Source: Komagataeibacter sp. FXV3 (GTDB lineage: Bacteria; Pseudomonadota; Alphaproteobacteria; Acetobacterales; Acetobacteraceae). From it: DNA of 64,000 bases. The DNA is taken from NCBI RefSeq assembly GCF_015155755.1, contig NZ_VWPI01000131.1, positions 1 through 64,000 on the forward strand, written 5' to 3'. The notes beneath the pieces were generated by a model. The model had not been told where the DNA came from, did not search any database, and saw only the letters and a program-made list of their open reading frames with translations. Of the stretch, positions 26,907 to 37,000 are shown piece after piece. The first letter of the stretch is position 1, and every line of letters begins with the position of its first letter. The position numbers and the translations under genes are program-made.

Positions 26907-29042
26907 ATGTTTAATTATTTTCGCAAGGAAATCGAATGGGGCGGCCGCCCGCTGGTGCTGGAAACGGGCAAGATCGCCCGCCAGGCCGACGGCGCGGTTG
27001 TCGTAACCTATGGCGACACGGTGGTGCTGTGCACCGCCGTTGGCGCCAAGAGCGTGAAGCCGGGGCAGGATTTTTTCCCGCTGACGGTCAATTATCAGGA
27101 AAAGGCTTACGCCGCGGGCAAGATCCCCGGTGGCTTCTTCAAGCGTGAAGGCCGCCCGAGCGAGGCCGAAGTCCTGAACTCCCGCCTGATCGACCGTCCG
27201 ATCCGGCCGCTGTTCCCCGAAAACTTCCGCAATGAAGTGCAGGTCGTCGCCACCGTGCTCAGCCACGACATGGAAAACGACCCCGCCGTCGTGGCGCTGA
27301 TCGGCTGTTCGGCCGCGCTGACGCTGTCGGGCATTCCGTTCTTCGGCCCCGTGGGTGCGGCCCGCGTCGGTTACAGCAACGGCAAGTATGTGCTGAACCC
27401 GACCATTTCCCAGCTGAAGGAAAGCGAACTGGACCTGGTCGTGGCCGGCACGTCCGAAGGCGTCCTGATGGTCGAGTCCGAGGCCGTGGAACTGTCCGAG
27501 GAAGTGATGCTGGGTGCGGTGACGTTCGGTCACGAAGCCTTCCAGCCGGTGATCGATGCGATCATTGACCTGGCCGAAAGCGCAGCCAAGGCCCCATGGG
27601 AACTGGCCGAGCCGACGGCTGAGGAAATCAAGCTGCGCAAGAAGGTGGACAAGGCCGGTCGCGCCCTGATCGCCGATGCCTACAAGGAACGCGCCAAGCA
27701 GGTGCGTTACAAGAAGGTTGCCGCAGCCCGTGAAGCCATCCTTGCCAAGATCGGGGAGGCCGACGCCGATGCCGCCAAGCCCATGATCAAGGATCTGGAA
27801 GCCGACGTGGTCCGCACCGAAGTGCTGGATACCGGTTTCCGTATCGATGGCCGTGACCTGGAAACGATCCGCCCGATCGTGTCCGAAGTCGGCATCCTGC
27901 CGCGCGCGCATGGTTCCGCCCTGTTCACCCGTGGCGAGACGCAGGCCCTTGTGGTCGCGACCCTTGGCACCGGCCAGGACGAGCAGATCGTGGATGCGCT
28001 GGAAGGCGAATATCGCAACAACTTCATGCTGCATTACAACTTCCCGCCCTTCTCGGTCGGTGAGTGCGGGCGCATGGGCTCCCCCGGCCGTCGTGAAATC
28101 GGTCATGGCAAGCTGGCATGGCGTGCGATCCACCCGCTGCTGCCGGGCAAGGATACCTTCCCGTACACCATGCGCGTGGTGTCCGAGATCACGGAAAGCA
28201 ACGGCTCGTCCTCCATGGCGACCGTGTGCGGCACGTCGCTTGCGCTGATGGATGCCGGTGTGCCGCTGAAGCGCCCGGTGGCCGGTATCGCCATGGGCCT
28301 GATCAAGGAAGACGAGGACTTCGCCGTCCTGTCCGACATCCTTGGCGATGAAGATCACCTTGGCGACATGGATTTCAAGGTGGCGGGCACCGAACAGGGC
28401 GTGACCGCGCTGCAGATGGACATCAAGATCACGTCCATCACGCCGGAAATCATGAAGATCGCGCTCGGTCAGGCCCGTCAGGGTCGCCTGCACATTCTGG
28501 GTGAAATGGCCAAGGCGCTGACCGAAGGCCGTACGGATGTATCTTCTTCCGCGCCGAAAATCACCACGATCTCGGTTCCGAAGGAAAAGATCCGCGACGT
28601 GATCGGTCAGGGCGGTAAAGTTATTCGTGAGATCGTTGAATATTCGGGTGCGAAGATCGACATCAACGATGACGGCACGATCATGATCGCCGCGTCGTCC
28701 GATGATCAGGCTGAAAAGGCCATCGAACGGATCCGTGGCATCGTGGCGGAACCCGAAGTGGGGCACATCTATAACGGCAAGGTCGTCAAGACCGCTGATT
28801 TCGGTGCGTTCGTCAACTTCCTCGGCCCCCGTGACGGGCTGGTTCACATTTCCGAACTGGCGCAGGGCCGTGTCTCCAAGACGACCGATGTCGTCAAGCA
28901 GGGAGACGAGGTGAAGGTGAAGGTGCTGGGCTTTGACGATCGCGGCAAGGTCAAGCTGTCCATGCGCGTGGTTGATCAGGACACCGGTGCCGATATCACC
29001 GAGACAGTGGGCGCGAAGCCCGGCCGTGCGCCCGCGCGCTAA
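26907..29042 (+). CDS. pnp: Polyribonucleotide nucleotidyltransferase (PNPase)
   Basis: 3'-5' phosphorolytic exoribonuclease of the degradosome. The 711-residue protein carries two RNase PH-like domains (first from [37 protein letters not shown]; second with [32 protein letters not shown] and [16 protein letters not shown]), a helical linker, a KH domain ([22 protein letters not shown]) and an S1 domain ([21 protein letters not shown]). I chose the ATG at 26907 because family homology starts exactly there. Confidence 0.98.
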   Translation: MFNYFRKEIEWGGRPLVLETGKIARQADGAVVVTYGDTVVLCTAVGAKSVKPGQDFFPLTVNYQEKAYAAGKIPGGFFKREGRPSEAEVLNSRLIDRPIRPLFPENFRNEVQVVATVLSHDMENDPAVVALIGCSAALTLSGIPFFGPVGAARVGYSNGKYVLNPTISQLKESELDLVVAGTSEGVLMVESEAVELSEEVMLGAVTFGHEAFQPVIDAIIDLAESAAKAPWELAEPTAEEIKLRKKVDKAGRALIADAYKERAKQVRYKKVAAAREAILAKIGEADADAAKPMIKDLEADVVRTEVLDTGFRIDGRDLETIRPIVSEVGILPRAHGSALFTRGETQALVVATLGTGQDEQIVDALEGEYRNNFMLHYNFPPFSVGECGRMGSPGRREIGHGKLAWRAIHPLLPGKDTFPYTMRVVSEITESNGSSSMATVCGTSLALMDAGVPLKRPVAGIAMGLIKEDEDFAVLSDILGDEDHLGDMDFKVAGTEQGVTALQMDIKITSITPEIMKIALGQARQGRLHILGEMAKALTEGRTDVSSSAPKITTISVPKEKIRDVIGQGGKVIREIVEYSGAKIDINDDGTIMIAASSDDQAEKAIERIRGIVAEPEVGHIYNGKVVKTADFGAFVNFLGPRDGLVHISELAQGRVSKTTDVVKQGDEVKVKVLGFDDRGKVKLSMRVVDQDTGADITETVGAKPGRAPAR

Positions 29043-29128
29043 GACGCGGCTCCGGCCTGTATGACACCCGGCGGCGGGATGCGCCCGGCATGGGCGCCCC
29101 GCCGCGCGGGCAGACACATGACGATGGA

Positions 29129-30553
29129 ATGGTGATGAAGCCGATCAATGCGATCCGTATGGGCGGGACGGATATTCTGCCCCTGGTCGAAGGGGGGAAG
29201 GGCGTCTCGATCTCAACCGGCATATCCGCCGGGCACTGGGCGGCAGCCGGGGGGGCTGGCACGGTCTCGATCGTGAATGCCGATTCCTATGACAGAGATG
29301 GCAACGTCGTCCCGCAGATCTATCATGGCAGGACACGGCGCGAGCGGCACGAGGAACTGATTGATTACGCCATTCGCGGCGGGATCGCGCAGGCCCGCAT
29401 CGCGCATGAAATCGCAGGGGGCAAGGGACGTATCCATGCCAACATCCTGTGGGAAATGGGTGGTGCGGAACGCGTCATAAACGGGGTGCTGGAGGGTGCG
29501 CCGGGTATGATCCAGGGCCTGACCTGTGGCGCGGGCATGCCATACCGCCTGTCGGAAATCGCGGCGCGGTTCGGTATCCATTATTATCCCATCGTATCAT
29601 CCGCCCGTGCGTTCAATGCCCTGTGGCGGCGTTCGTACCACAAGACGGCCGAACTGCTGGGTGCGGTGGTGTATGAAGACCCGTGGCGTGCGGGTGGCCA
29701 TAACGGCCTGTCCAACACCGAAAACCCGCTGGCGCCGGAAGACCCGTTCCCCCGCGTGCTGGCGTTGCGCAAGCAGATGCGGGCCTTTGGCCTGGATGAC
29801 ACCCCCATCATCATGGCCGGTGGCGTGTGGTGGCTGGAGGAATGGCAGGACTGGATCGACAACCCCGAACTGGGTCCGATCGTGTTCCAGTTCGGCACCC
29901 GGCCGCTGCTGACGCGCGAAAGCCCGATTCCCGATGCGTGGAAGCAGCGTCTGCTGACGTTGAAGAAGGGGGATGTGTTCCTTAACCGTTTCTCACCCAC
30001 CGGTTTTTATTCGTCTGCGGTGAACAATTCGTTCCTGCGCGAATTGCGGGGACGGTCGGAACGGCAGATTCCGTTCTCCCCTGAAGCGATGGGCGAACAT
30101 ACGGCGGCGCTGGCCATCGGTGCACGGGGGCGGCAGGTTTATGTCACCCCGGCTGATGCGCAGCGCGCGCGGCTGTGGATCGAGGAAGGCCATACCGAGG
30201 CCATGCGCACACCGGATAATACGCTGGTGTTCGTGGCCCCGGAACAGGCGCGGGAAATCCTGGCCGATCAGGGGGCCTGCATGGGCTGCCTGTCGGAATG
30301 CCGTTTTTCCAACTGGTCACAGAAGCCGCCTGCCTATTCCAACGGGCACAAGGCGGACCCACGTTCCTACTGCATCCAGAAAACGTTGCAGGCGGCGGCC
30401 CATGCCCATGGGCCGGATCAGGCGGATGTGATTGACCACAACCTGATGTTCGGCGGCACGAACGCATGGCGTTTTGCGACCGACCCGTTCTATGCCAACG
30501 GCTTCGTGCCCACTGTGGCGCAATTGCTGGAACAGATCATGACCGGGCGTTAA
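29129..30553 (+). CDS. Nitronate monooxygenase / 2-nitropropane dioxygenase-like flavoenzyme
   Basis: FMN-dependent TIM-barrel enzyme of the NMO/NPD family, 474 residues from the ATG at 29129, longer than the usual 320-370. The barrel segments IHANILWEMGGAERVINGVLEGAPGMIQGLTCGAGMPYRL, HYYPIVSSARAFNALWRR and IIMAGGVWWLEEW..GPIVFQFGTRPLLT are clear. A C-terminal extension holds ACMGCLSECRFSNW with three Cys, possibly a metal or redox site, and is not part of the core fold. The substrate is uncertain, since the family name comes from nitroalkanes but long members may act on other metabolites. A strong terminator follows. Confidence 0.8.
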   Translation: MVMKPINAIRMGGTDILPLVEGGKGVSISTGISAGHWAAAGGAGTVSIVNADSYDRDGNVVPQIYHGRTRRERHEELIDYAIRGGIAQARIAHEIAGGKGRIHANILWEMGGAERVINGVLEGAPGMIQGLTCGAGMPYRLSEIAARFGIHYYPIVSSARAFNALWRRSYHKTAELLGAVVYEDPWRAGGHNGLSNTENPLAPEDPFPRVLALRKQMRAFGLDDTPIIMAGGVWWLEEWQDWIDNPELGPIVFQFGTRPLLTRESPIPDAWKQRLLTLKKGDVFLNRFSPTGFYSSAVNNSFLRELRGRSERQIPFSPEAMGEHTAALAIGARGRQVYVTPADAQRARLWIEEGHTEAMRTPDNTLVFVAPEQAREILADQGACMGCLSECRFSNWSQKPPAYSNGHKADPRSYCIQKTLQAAAHAHGPDQADVIDHNLMFGGTNAWRFATDPFYANGFVPTVAQLLEQIMTGR

Positions 30554-30575
30554 CGCGATCATGAAACCTGTGAAA

Positions 30576-30609
30576 AAGGCCGGTTGCCCTAAGGGCACCG
30601 GCCTTTTTT
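30576..30609 (+). terminator. Intrinsic terminator after the nitronate monooxygenase-like gene
   Basis: GGCCGGTTGCCC (30578-30589) pairs with GGGCACCGGCC (30593-30603) around a TAA loop and is followed by T6. An A5 run precedes it, so it may also act on the other strand for rdgB. Confidence 0.9.
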
Positions 30610-30630
30610 CATCATGATCGGGAATGATGA

Positions 30631-30683
30631 AAGTTTTTGGGCGCCGCCTTTTTTAAAAAGGCGGCGTGCTTTGAAGCTTTTTC
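30631..30683. repeat. Dispersed nested-palindrome element, right-truncated (copy 5 of 6)
   Basis: AAGTTTTTGG (30631-30640) is followed by the perfect hairpin GCCGCCTTTTT/AAAAAGGCGGC (30643-30665) and then GAAGCTTTTTC. The second hairpin's right half and the right outer arm are missing, and the rdgB stop codon begins at once. It lies between convergent genes. Confidence 0.75.
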
Positions 30684-30684
30684 T

Positions 30685-31302
30685 TTATGCTGTCGCGGGC
30701 AGGCAGGCATCGCGGAACAGCGCAAAGGCCAGCGCGCGATGACTGATGGTGTTCTTTTCCACATCCGTCATGTCGGCAAAGCTGCGGGTGCCGCTGCCGG
30801 GGGCGAAGATGGGGTCATAGCCATGGCCGTTTTCCCCATGCGGCGGCCAGATGACATGGCCGTCAATGCGCCCTTCAAAGGTTTCGGTCCGCCCGTCTGG
30901 CCATGCAAGGCACAGGACGGAAATGAACCATGCGCTGCGGTCCGGGTTATCCCCCATCTGGTCATGGATGCGGCGCATGGCGTCAGGATAATCCTTGTTC
31001 GGGCCAGCCCAGCGGGCGGAGAAAATGCCCGGCGCGCCATCCAGCGCCGCGACACAGAAACCCGAATCATCAGCCAGTGCGGGCAGGTTGGCGGCTTTTG
31101 CTGCCGCAGCGGCCTTGATGGCGGCGTTGCCGGTAAAGCTGTCGGCGGTTTCCTCCGGCTCGGGCAGCGACAGGTCTCCGGCGGAGACGACACGGATGCC
31201 GTATCCCGCAAGCAGGGCCGCGAATTCCGCGATCTTGCCCCGGTTATGGGTGGCCAGAACCAGTGTGTCGCCACGGTTCAGGCGGGTGGGGGATGTGTTC
31301 AT
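30685..31302 (-). CDS. rdgB: RdgB/HAM1 non-canonical purine NTP pyrophosphatase
   Basis: House-cleaning enzyme hydrolysing dITP/ITP/XTP to monophosphates. The 205-residue protein has the family N-terminus [43 protein letters not shown] with the catalytic Asp pair, and the C-terminal [18 protein letters not shown] and [10 protein letters not shown]. The start overlaps the rph stop by 4 bases (ATGA), so rph and rdgB are coupled, as is common in alphaproteobacteria. Confidence 0.95.
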   Translation of the reverse strand: MNTSPTRLNRGDTLVLATHNRGKIAEFAALLAGYGIRVVSAGDLSLPEPEETADSFTGNAAIKAAAAAKAANLPALADDSGFCVAALDGAPGIFSARWAGPNKDYPDAMRRIHDQMGDNPDRSAWFISVLCLAWPDGRTETFEGRIDGHVIWPPHGENGHGYDPIFAPGSGTRSFADMTDVEKNTISHRALAFALFRDACLPATA

Positions 31303-32027
31303 GCCTTTAATGCCTCTTCCACGATGGCGGTCTGGATACGGAACAGTTCAGCCGTGCCGGTGCGGGCAAGCCGCATGAGGGTATTGAACTGCGCTTCGGT
31401 AAAGGGATCCTTTTCCGCCGTACCCTGAATTTCCACGATGCCGCCATCGGCGGTCAGGACAAAATTGGCGTCGGCGCTGGCCGTGCTGTCTTCCCTGTAG
31501 TCCAGGTCCAGAACCGGACCGTCATCCGTCAGCCCGCACGATATGGCTGCGACCTGTCCCTTGATCGGCAGGGCGGGCAGGGTGTCGTCGCGTACCAGTT
31601 TTTCCAGCGCCAGGCGCAGGGCCACCCACGCCCCGGTAATCGCGGCGCAGCGCGTGCCGCCATCGGCGTTCAGCACGTCGCAATCCACCGTGACCGAGAT
31701 TTCGCCCAGTGCCTTCAGGTCTACTACCGCGCGCAGGGCACGGGCGATCAGACGCTGGATTTCCTGTGTACGGCCGGTCTGCTTCCCACGTGCGGCCTCG
31801 CGCTGGCCCCGGCTGTGGGTGGCGCGCGGCAGCATGCCATATTCCGCCGTGACCCAGCCCTGCCCCTTGCCGCGCAGGAAGGAGGGCACGCGGGTTTCCA
31901 CCGTGGCGGCGCACAGGACTTCGGTCCCGCCCATGCGGATCAGGGCGGACCCTTCGGCATGGTGGGCGAAGCCGGGCTGGATGAAGACGGGACGCAGGGC
32001 GTCAATGGCACGGCCGGATGGGCGCAT
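31299..32027 (-). CDS. rph: Ribonuclease PH
   Basis: Phosphorolytic 3' exonuclease trimming tRNA precursors. The ATG at 32027 gives 242 residues, the usual length; an ATG at 32045 would add six. It shows [93 protein letters not shown] and the C-terminal [32 protein letters not shown]. It forms an operon with rdgB and diverges from hrcA. Confidence 0.95.
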   Translation of the reverse strand: MRPSGRAIDALRPVFIQPGFAHHAEGSALIRMGGTEVLCAATVETRVPSFLRGKGQGWVTAEYGMLPRATHSRGQREAARGKQTGRTQEIQRLIARALRAVVDLKALGEISVTVDCDVLNADGGTRCAAITGAWVALRLALEKLVRDDTLPALPIKGQVAAISCGLTDDGPVLDLDYREDSTASADANFVLTADGGIVEIQGTAEKDPFTEAQFNTLMRLARTGTAELFRIQTAIVEEALKA

Positions 32028-32180
32028 GGGCGTAAAACTCCGCAAGGTAATGGGGCGGCATAGCCTGCAACCCGTCCCGATTTCCAGTCCCGCGTGGGCA
32101 GGACGCGGCAGGATCTGCTATGATGGGGACGCGGATGGTCCGTATGGTGAATGGATATGTGCAACACGGGAGGCATGGCG

Positions 32181-33254
32181 ATGGAAAACCGGCCACAGGT
32201 ATCGCAGCCCGCCCTGCTGTCCGGGCTTGATGCGCGTTCTGCCGCGATCCTGCGTGAGATCGTGGAGCAGTATGTCGAAACGGGCGAACCGATGGGGTCG
32301 CGCACCCTGTCGCAGCGCCTGCCGCTGTCGCTTTCTCCCGCCACGATTCGCAATGTGATGGCGGACCTGACCGATGCGGGGCTGCTGTTTTCGCCGCATG
32401 CATCGGCAGGGCGGCTGCCCACGGAAAAGGGCGTGCGGCTGTTTGTCGATGGCCTGCTGCAGTTCGGTAATCTGAGCGAGGAGGAGCGTGAAAGCATCGC
32501 GGGCATGCTGGACGTAAAGGGCCGTTCGCTGGAGGATACGCTGGCGCAGGCATCGTCCATGCTGTCGGGCCTGTCATCGGCGGCGGGGCTGGTCATGGCC
32601 CCCAAGAGTGATGGCACCACCATCAAGCATATCGAATTCGTGGCGCTGGGTCCGGGGCGCGCACTGGTCATTCTGGTCAGCGCGGATGGGCAGGTGGAAA
32701 ACCGCGTGATCGAGACCCCGCCCGGCCTGCCGCCATCCGCACTGGTGGAGGCGGGCAATTACCTCAACGCCCACCTGTCGGGCCAGACGCTGGACCGCCT
32801 GCGCGAGACGGTCAGCACCGACATGACGGCCAACCGCAACGAACTGGACCACCTGACGGCGGAAGTGGTGGAAAGCGGGCTGGCAACATGGAGCGACGCG
32901 GACGAGCGCGGCGGCACCCTGTTCATACGCGGGCAGGGCCGCCTGCTGGCCGATGTGACGGAAATCGAACGCCTGACCACGATCCAGATGCTGTTTGAAC
33001 GGCTGGAAACACAGGAAACCATGCTGCGCCTGCTGGACCTTGCGCGCGAATCCGAAGGGGTGCGGATCTTCATCGGGGCGGAAAGCGGGCTGTTCGGCAT
33101 GGCGGGCATGTCGGTGGTGGTGGCCCCCGCACGCACCGATTCCAACCGCATTGTCGGCGCGATTGGCGTGATCGGCCCCACCCGCATCAACTATGCCCGC
33201 ATCATTCCCGTGGTGGATTACACGGCGCGGGTGATCGGGCGGATGCTGGGCTGA
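32181..33254 (+). CDS. hrcA: Heat-inducible transcription repressor HrcA
   Basis: Repressor of groESL/dnaK-type heat-shock operons through CIRCE. The 357-residue protein shows [78 protein letters not shown] (winged helix) and the C-terminal [55 protein letters not shown] (32168-32173) is 7 bp before the ATG at 32181, so I prefer this start over the ATGs at 32151 and 32175. The expected grpE neighbour is absent and I see no CIRCE dyad upstream. Confidence 0.94.
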   Translation: MENRPQVSQPALLSGLDARSAAILREIVEQYVETGEPMGSRTLSQRLPLSLSPATIRNVMADLTDAGLLFSPHASAGRLPTEKGVRLFVDGLLQFGNLSEEERESIAGMLDVKGRSLEDTLAQASSMLSGLSSAAGLVMAPKSDGTTIKHIEFVALGPGRALVILVSADGQVENRVIETPPGLPPSALVEAGNYLNAHLSGQTLDRLRETVSTDMTANRNELDHLTAEVVESGLATWSDADERGGTLFIRGQGRLLADVTEIERLTTIQMLFERLETQETMLRLLDLARESEGVRIFIGAESGLFGMAGMSVVVAPARTDSNRIVGAIGVIGPTRINYARIIPVVDYTARVIGRMLG

Positions 33255-33372
33255 GGCGACGGGATTGCAATGCAACCCACGTCGCCCGCGGTCCTTAATG
33301 GGGACACAGACCAGCCACACGCGCCCGGCGCCCATGCAGGCGCATGGTCGCCCAACGCGCAAGGAGAATGAC

Positions 33373-34260
33373 ATGTTCACGCCCGATGCAAGGCAGTCCG
33401 GATCGTTCATGATTGGTGGTGACCTGGAGGTCACGCGGCTTGGCTTTGGCGCCATGCGCATTACGGGAAAGGGCATATGGGGTGAACCCGCCGACCGGGC
33501 TGCGGCACTGGCCACCCTGCGGCGCCTGCCGGAACTGGGCATCAACTTCGTCGATACGGCAGATGCGTACGGCCCGTTTGTCAGCGAGGACCTGATCCGC
33601 GAGGCGCTGCATCCCTACACGGACACCATCATCGCCACCAAGGGCGGCCATACACGCCACGGTCCCGATATCTGGAAACCGGTTGGCAACCCCGATTACC
33701 TGCGGCAGTGCGTGCTGATGAGCATGCGCAGGCTGGGGGTCGAACGCATCGACCTGTGGCAGTTGCACCGCGTGGGGCCTGACTGCACGCCCGAACGGCA
33801 GTTCGAGGCCATTGCCGCCATGCGCGCGCAGGGGTTGATCCGCCATGTCGGCCTGTCGGAAGTCACGGTGGAGATGATCGAACGCGCGCGGCTGTATTTC
33901 CCTGTCGCCACGGTCCAGAACCGCTTCAACCTCGTCAACCGCTATTCCGAAGACGTGCTGGATTACTGCACGAAGGAAAATATCGGCTTCATCCCGTGGG
34001 CGCCGCTGGCGGCAGGCAGCCTGACCAGGGGGGACACGCTGCTGACCCGCCTGGCCAGCGAGAAGGGCGTGCAGCCCGGACAGATCGCGCTGGCGTGGCT
34101 GCTGCGTCGTGCGCCGGTCATGCTGCCCATTCCCGGCACCAGCAGTCCCGACCATCTGGCCGATAACGCCGCTGCCGCCGCCATTGAACTGAGCCATGAG
34201 GAATTCCAGCAGCTTGATAATGACGGGCGCGCGGAATGGGCCAGCCGTAACGGCGCGTAA
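33373..34260 (+). CDS. Aldo/keto reductase family oxidoreductase
   Basis: NADPH-dependent oxidoreductase of 295 residues. Visible are the AKR barrel with [10 protein letters not shown], the catalytic Asp and Tyr in DTADAYG, Lys in IIATKGG, His in DLWQLHRVG, and the cofactor segment [28 protein letters not shown]. It is nearest to the YajO/PdxI-like group, but the substrate cannot be told. The ATG at 33373 has AAGGAGA 6 bp upstream; the in-frame start at 33265 adds a non-homologous tail. Confidence 0.9.
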   Translation: MFTPDARQSGSFMIGGDLEVTRLGFGAMRITGKGIWGEPADRAAALATLRRLPELGINFVDTADAYGPFVSEDLIREALHPYTDTIIATKGGHTRHGPDIWKPVGNPDYLRQCVLMSMRRLGVERIDLWQLHRVGPDCTPERQFEAIAAMRAQGLIRHVGLSEVTVEMIERARLYFPVATVQNRFNLVNRYSEDVLDYCTKENIGFIPWAPLAAGSLTRGDTLLTRLASEKGVQPGQIALAWLLRRAPVMLPIPGTSSPDHLADNAAAAAIELSHEEFQQLDNDGRAEWASRNGA

Positions 34261-34370
34261 GCAGCCGGCACGCCAACAGGGCGGCGGATCGGGGGCGACG
34301 GCGGCGGCGGACAATGCTAGACAGGGGTCTCGACACACAACCGCCCCTTTCTTTCCCTATTGGATACCGG

Positions 34371-36935
34371 ATGACGCTTGCTGACGGATCAGGCCGTGAT
34401 GGCCGGATTGATGGACCCTCACGCCCCGGCGCTGGCGGCCCGCGCCGCCCGCGTTACCGCATGGTGCGCTGGCTGGCGGGCAGCGCGCTTGCCGTCCTGC
34501 TGCTGGGTGGCGGTGGGGCGGCCCTTCTGGCATGGGGGGAATATGAACGCCTGAGCGAGGGCCTGCCCACGGTTGACGGCCTGCGTACCTACCAGCCCCC
34601 GGTCATGAGCCGCCTGTATTCGGGCGATGATCAGGTCATGGCGGAACTGGCGGCGGAACGGCGCATATTCGTGCCCTACAGCGCCATACCCGAACGCGTG
34701 CGCGATGCCTTCCTTGCGGCGGAAGACCAGAAATTCTTTACCCATGGCGGTGTTGATCCGATGGCCATCGCGCGCGCGGGCCTGACCGACATGATGATGC
34801 ACGGGACAAAGCACCGTCCCATCGGGGCGTCCACCATCACGCAGCAGGTCGCGCGCATCATGCTGCTGGGATCGAATGCGGTCTCCATCGACCGCAAGAT
34901 CAAGGAAGCGCTGCTGGCCATGCGGCTGGAGCAGACGCTGAGCAAGGAACAGATCCTCGAGATCTACCTGAACGAAATCTACCTTGGCGAAGGGGCCTAC
35001 GGCATCGGGGCCGCGGCCCAGACCTATTTCAACAAGCCGCTGGACCAGCTGGACAATGCCGAGGCCGCCTTTCTTGGCGCGCTGCCCAAGTCGCCCACCA
35101 ACTATAATCCCCACCGCTTCGTGCAGGCGGCGACCAACCGGCGCAACTGGGTGCTGGACCGCATGGCGGACCTGAAGGTCATCACGCCCGAGGAAGCGCG
35201 CGCGGCCCAGCAGGAGCCGCTGGTGCCCGCCAACTTTACCCGGCCCGGCCCGGTCCCCGGTTCCGAATGGTTTGCCGAGGAAGTGCGCCGGGAACTGATC
35301 GAACGCTACGGCATCGGCACCACGATGGAAGGTGGGCTGTCGGTTCATACCTCGCTCGATTCCCATCTGCAGCAGGTGGCCACGACCGCCCTGCGTGACG
35401 GGCTGCTGCGTTATGACCGCGCGCATGGTGGCTGGCGTGGCGCGTTCACGCATATCGATGCAGCGGATGCCAGCGGCGACTGGGCCAATGCGCTGGCCCA
35501 TGTCACAGCACCCGCCGCCATGCTGGAACAGTGGCGGGTCGCGGTCGTGCTGTCCGCCACCACCGGGCGCGTGGGCTGGCTGGAGGGGCATGATCCCGTC
35601 ATTCCCCATACCGGTGAACTGCTGGCACGTGACCGGACATGGATGCGCACCGGCAAGGGATTGCAGGAAGGTGACGTGATCCTGATCGAACCGCAGGCCG
35701 ATGGTGGCGGCGTTGCCGTGCGGCAGGTGCCGCGCGTGGAAGGTGCGCTGGCCACGGTGGACGTGCATACCGGGCGCGTCATGGCCATGGTGGGGGGCTG
35801 GTCGTTCAGGGAATCACAGTTCAACCGTGCAACGCAGGCGGCGCGCCAGCCGGGGTCGTCGTTCAAGCCCTTCGTCTATCTGGCGGCGATGGAGCAGGGG
35901 ATTTCCCCTTCGCAGAAATTCGACGACTCCCCCGTCAGCTATGGCGAATGGCATCCCAACAATTATGAAAAGGATTTCTGGGGCCCGACCACGCTGCATG
36001 ATGCGCTGCGGGAATCACGCAACCTGGTCACCATCCGCCTTGCCGCACAGATCGGCATGAAACCGGTGGCCGATCTGGCGCAGAAGCTTGGCCTTGTCCA
36101 TTCCATGCCGCTGGTGCTGCCAGCAGCCCTGGGGGCGGTGGAAACCACCGTCATGCGTGAAGCCGCCGCCTATGCCACCATCGCCAATGGCGGCAGGCTG
36201 GTCACGCCCACCCTGGTGGATGACATCAAGGACCGTAACGGCAACGTCGTATGGCGCCCCGATGGCATAACGTGGAAGGCCGGCAGCATGGCCGCCGATG
36301 GCCCGCAGATGGAGGATACCCGGCCGCAGGTTGTATCGGCTACGTCCGCCAGCCAGATCGTGGCGATGATGCAGGACGTGGTGCGCCGCGGCACCGGCGT
36401 GCGCGCGGGCGCGGGCATTGACCGGCCCATCGCGGGCAAGACCGGCACCAGCCAGGATTTCAATGACGCATGGTTCGCGGGCTTTTCCCCCGATCTGGTG
36501 ACGGTGGTGTGGATCGGGTTCGATACCCCGCAGTCCCTGGGCAAGAACGAGACCGGCGGCGTGATCGCCGGCCCGATCTGGAACCAGGTGATGAAGGCGG
36601 CGCTGGCCACCCGCCCGCGCCTTGATTTCCGCGTGCCCGAGGGGGTACAGCTGGCCCGTTACGATACCGGGATGGGCATGGCGATCGACGCCTTCAAGCC
36701 CGGACAGGTGCCGGGGGTCAGTGTTGACCTTGGCGCGGGTTCGGGCATGGCGCTGACGGCGGCGGATACCGGTGCTGAAAACATGCCTGATTCCGAAACC
36801 GACATGGGTACCATGCCGGGCAGCCCGGCGGTGGCGGGGGATGGCAGCACATCAGCAGGCCATCCCGCCGCGCCGTCCGGCCCCGCCGCACCCCAGCCTT
36901 CCGGGGGTGACATTGGCATGGGTGGCCTGTATTGA
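34371..36935 (+). CDS. mrcA: Penicillin-binding protein 1A (class A bifunctional PBP)
   Basis: Peptidoglycan glycosyltransferase/transpeptidase anchored in the inner membrane. The 854 residues contain a TM helix (about 32-55), the GT51 domain with the catalytic Glu in AEDQKFFTHGGVDP, GASTITQQVARIMLL and KIKEALLAMRLEQTLSKEQILEIYLNEIYLGEGAYG. The transpeptidase has QPGSSFKPFVY (SxxK), SRNLVT (SxN) and GKTGTSQDFNDAWF (KTG). A Pro/Ala/Ser-rich C-terminal tail is probably disordered. prfB follows by 65 bp, the usual alphaproteobacterial neighbour. Confidence 0.95.
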   Translation: MTLADGSGRDGRIDGPSRPGAGGPRRPRYRMVRWLAGSALAVLLLGGGGAALLAWGEYERLSEGLPTVDGLRTYQPPVMSRLYSGDDQVMAELAAERRIFVPYSAIPERVRDAFLAAEDQKFFTHGGVDPMAIARAGLTDMMMHGTKHRPIGASTITQQVARIMLLGSNAVSIDRKIKEALLAMRLEQTLSKEQILEIYLNEIYLGEGAYGIGAAAQTYFNKPLDQLDNAEAAFLGALPKSPTNYNPHRFVQAATNRRNWVLDRMADLKVITPEEARAAQQEPLVPANFTRPGPVPGSEWFAEEVRRELIERYGIGTTMEGGLSVHTSLDSHLQQVATTALRDGLLRYDRAHGGWRGAFTHIDAADASGDWANALAHVTAPAAMLEQWRVAVVLSATTGRVGWLEGHDPVIPHTGELLARDRTWMRTGKGLQEGDVILIEPQADGGGVAVRQVPRVEGALATVDVHTGRVMAMVGGWSFRESQFNRATQAARQPGSSFKPFVYLAAMEQGISPSQKFDDSPVSYGEWHPNNYEKDFWGPTTLHDALRESRNLVTIRLAAQIGMKPVADLAQKLGLVHSMPLVLPAALGAVETTVMREAAAYATIANGGRLVTPTLVDDIKDRNGNVVWRPDGITWKAGSMAADGPQMEDTRPQVVSATSASQIVAMMQDVVRRGTGVRAGAGIDRPIAGKTGTSQDFNDAWFAGFSPDLVTVVWIGFDTPQSLGKNETGGVIAGPIWNQVMKAALATRPRLDFRVPEGVQLARYDTGMGMAIDAFKPGQVPGVSVDLGAGSGMALTAADTGAENMPDSETDMGTMPGSPAVAGDGSTSAGHPAAPSGPAAPQPSGGDIGMGGLY

Positions 36936-37000
36936 CGCCCGTTATGCCGGGCGGCCGCGCGCATGCCCGCATTGTTTACCGTTGAGCGAGGAGCAAGCCC

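Noticed and set aside
26886-29117. 743-codon minus-strand open frame opposite pnp
   Set aside because: PNPase on the plus strand is complete with all domains; the antisense translation has no recognisable motif.
32028-32180. CIRCE operator before hrcA
   Set aside because: No dyad with TTAGCACTC/GAGTGCTAA-like arms is present.
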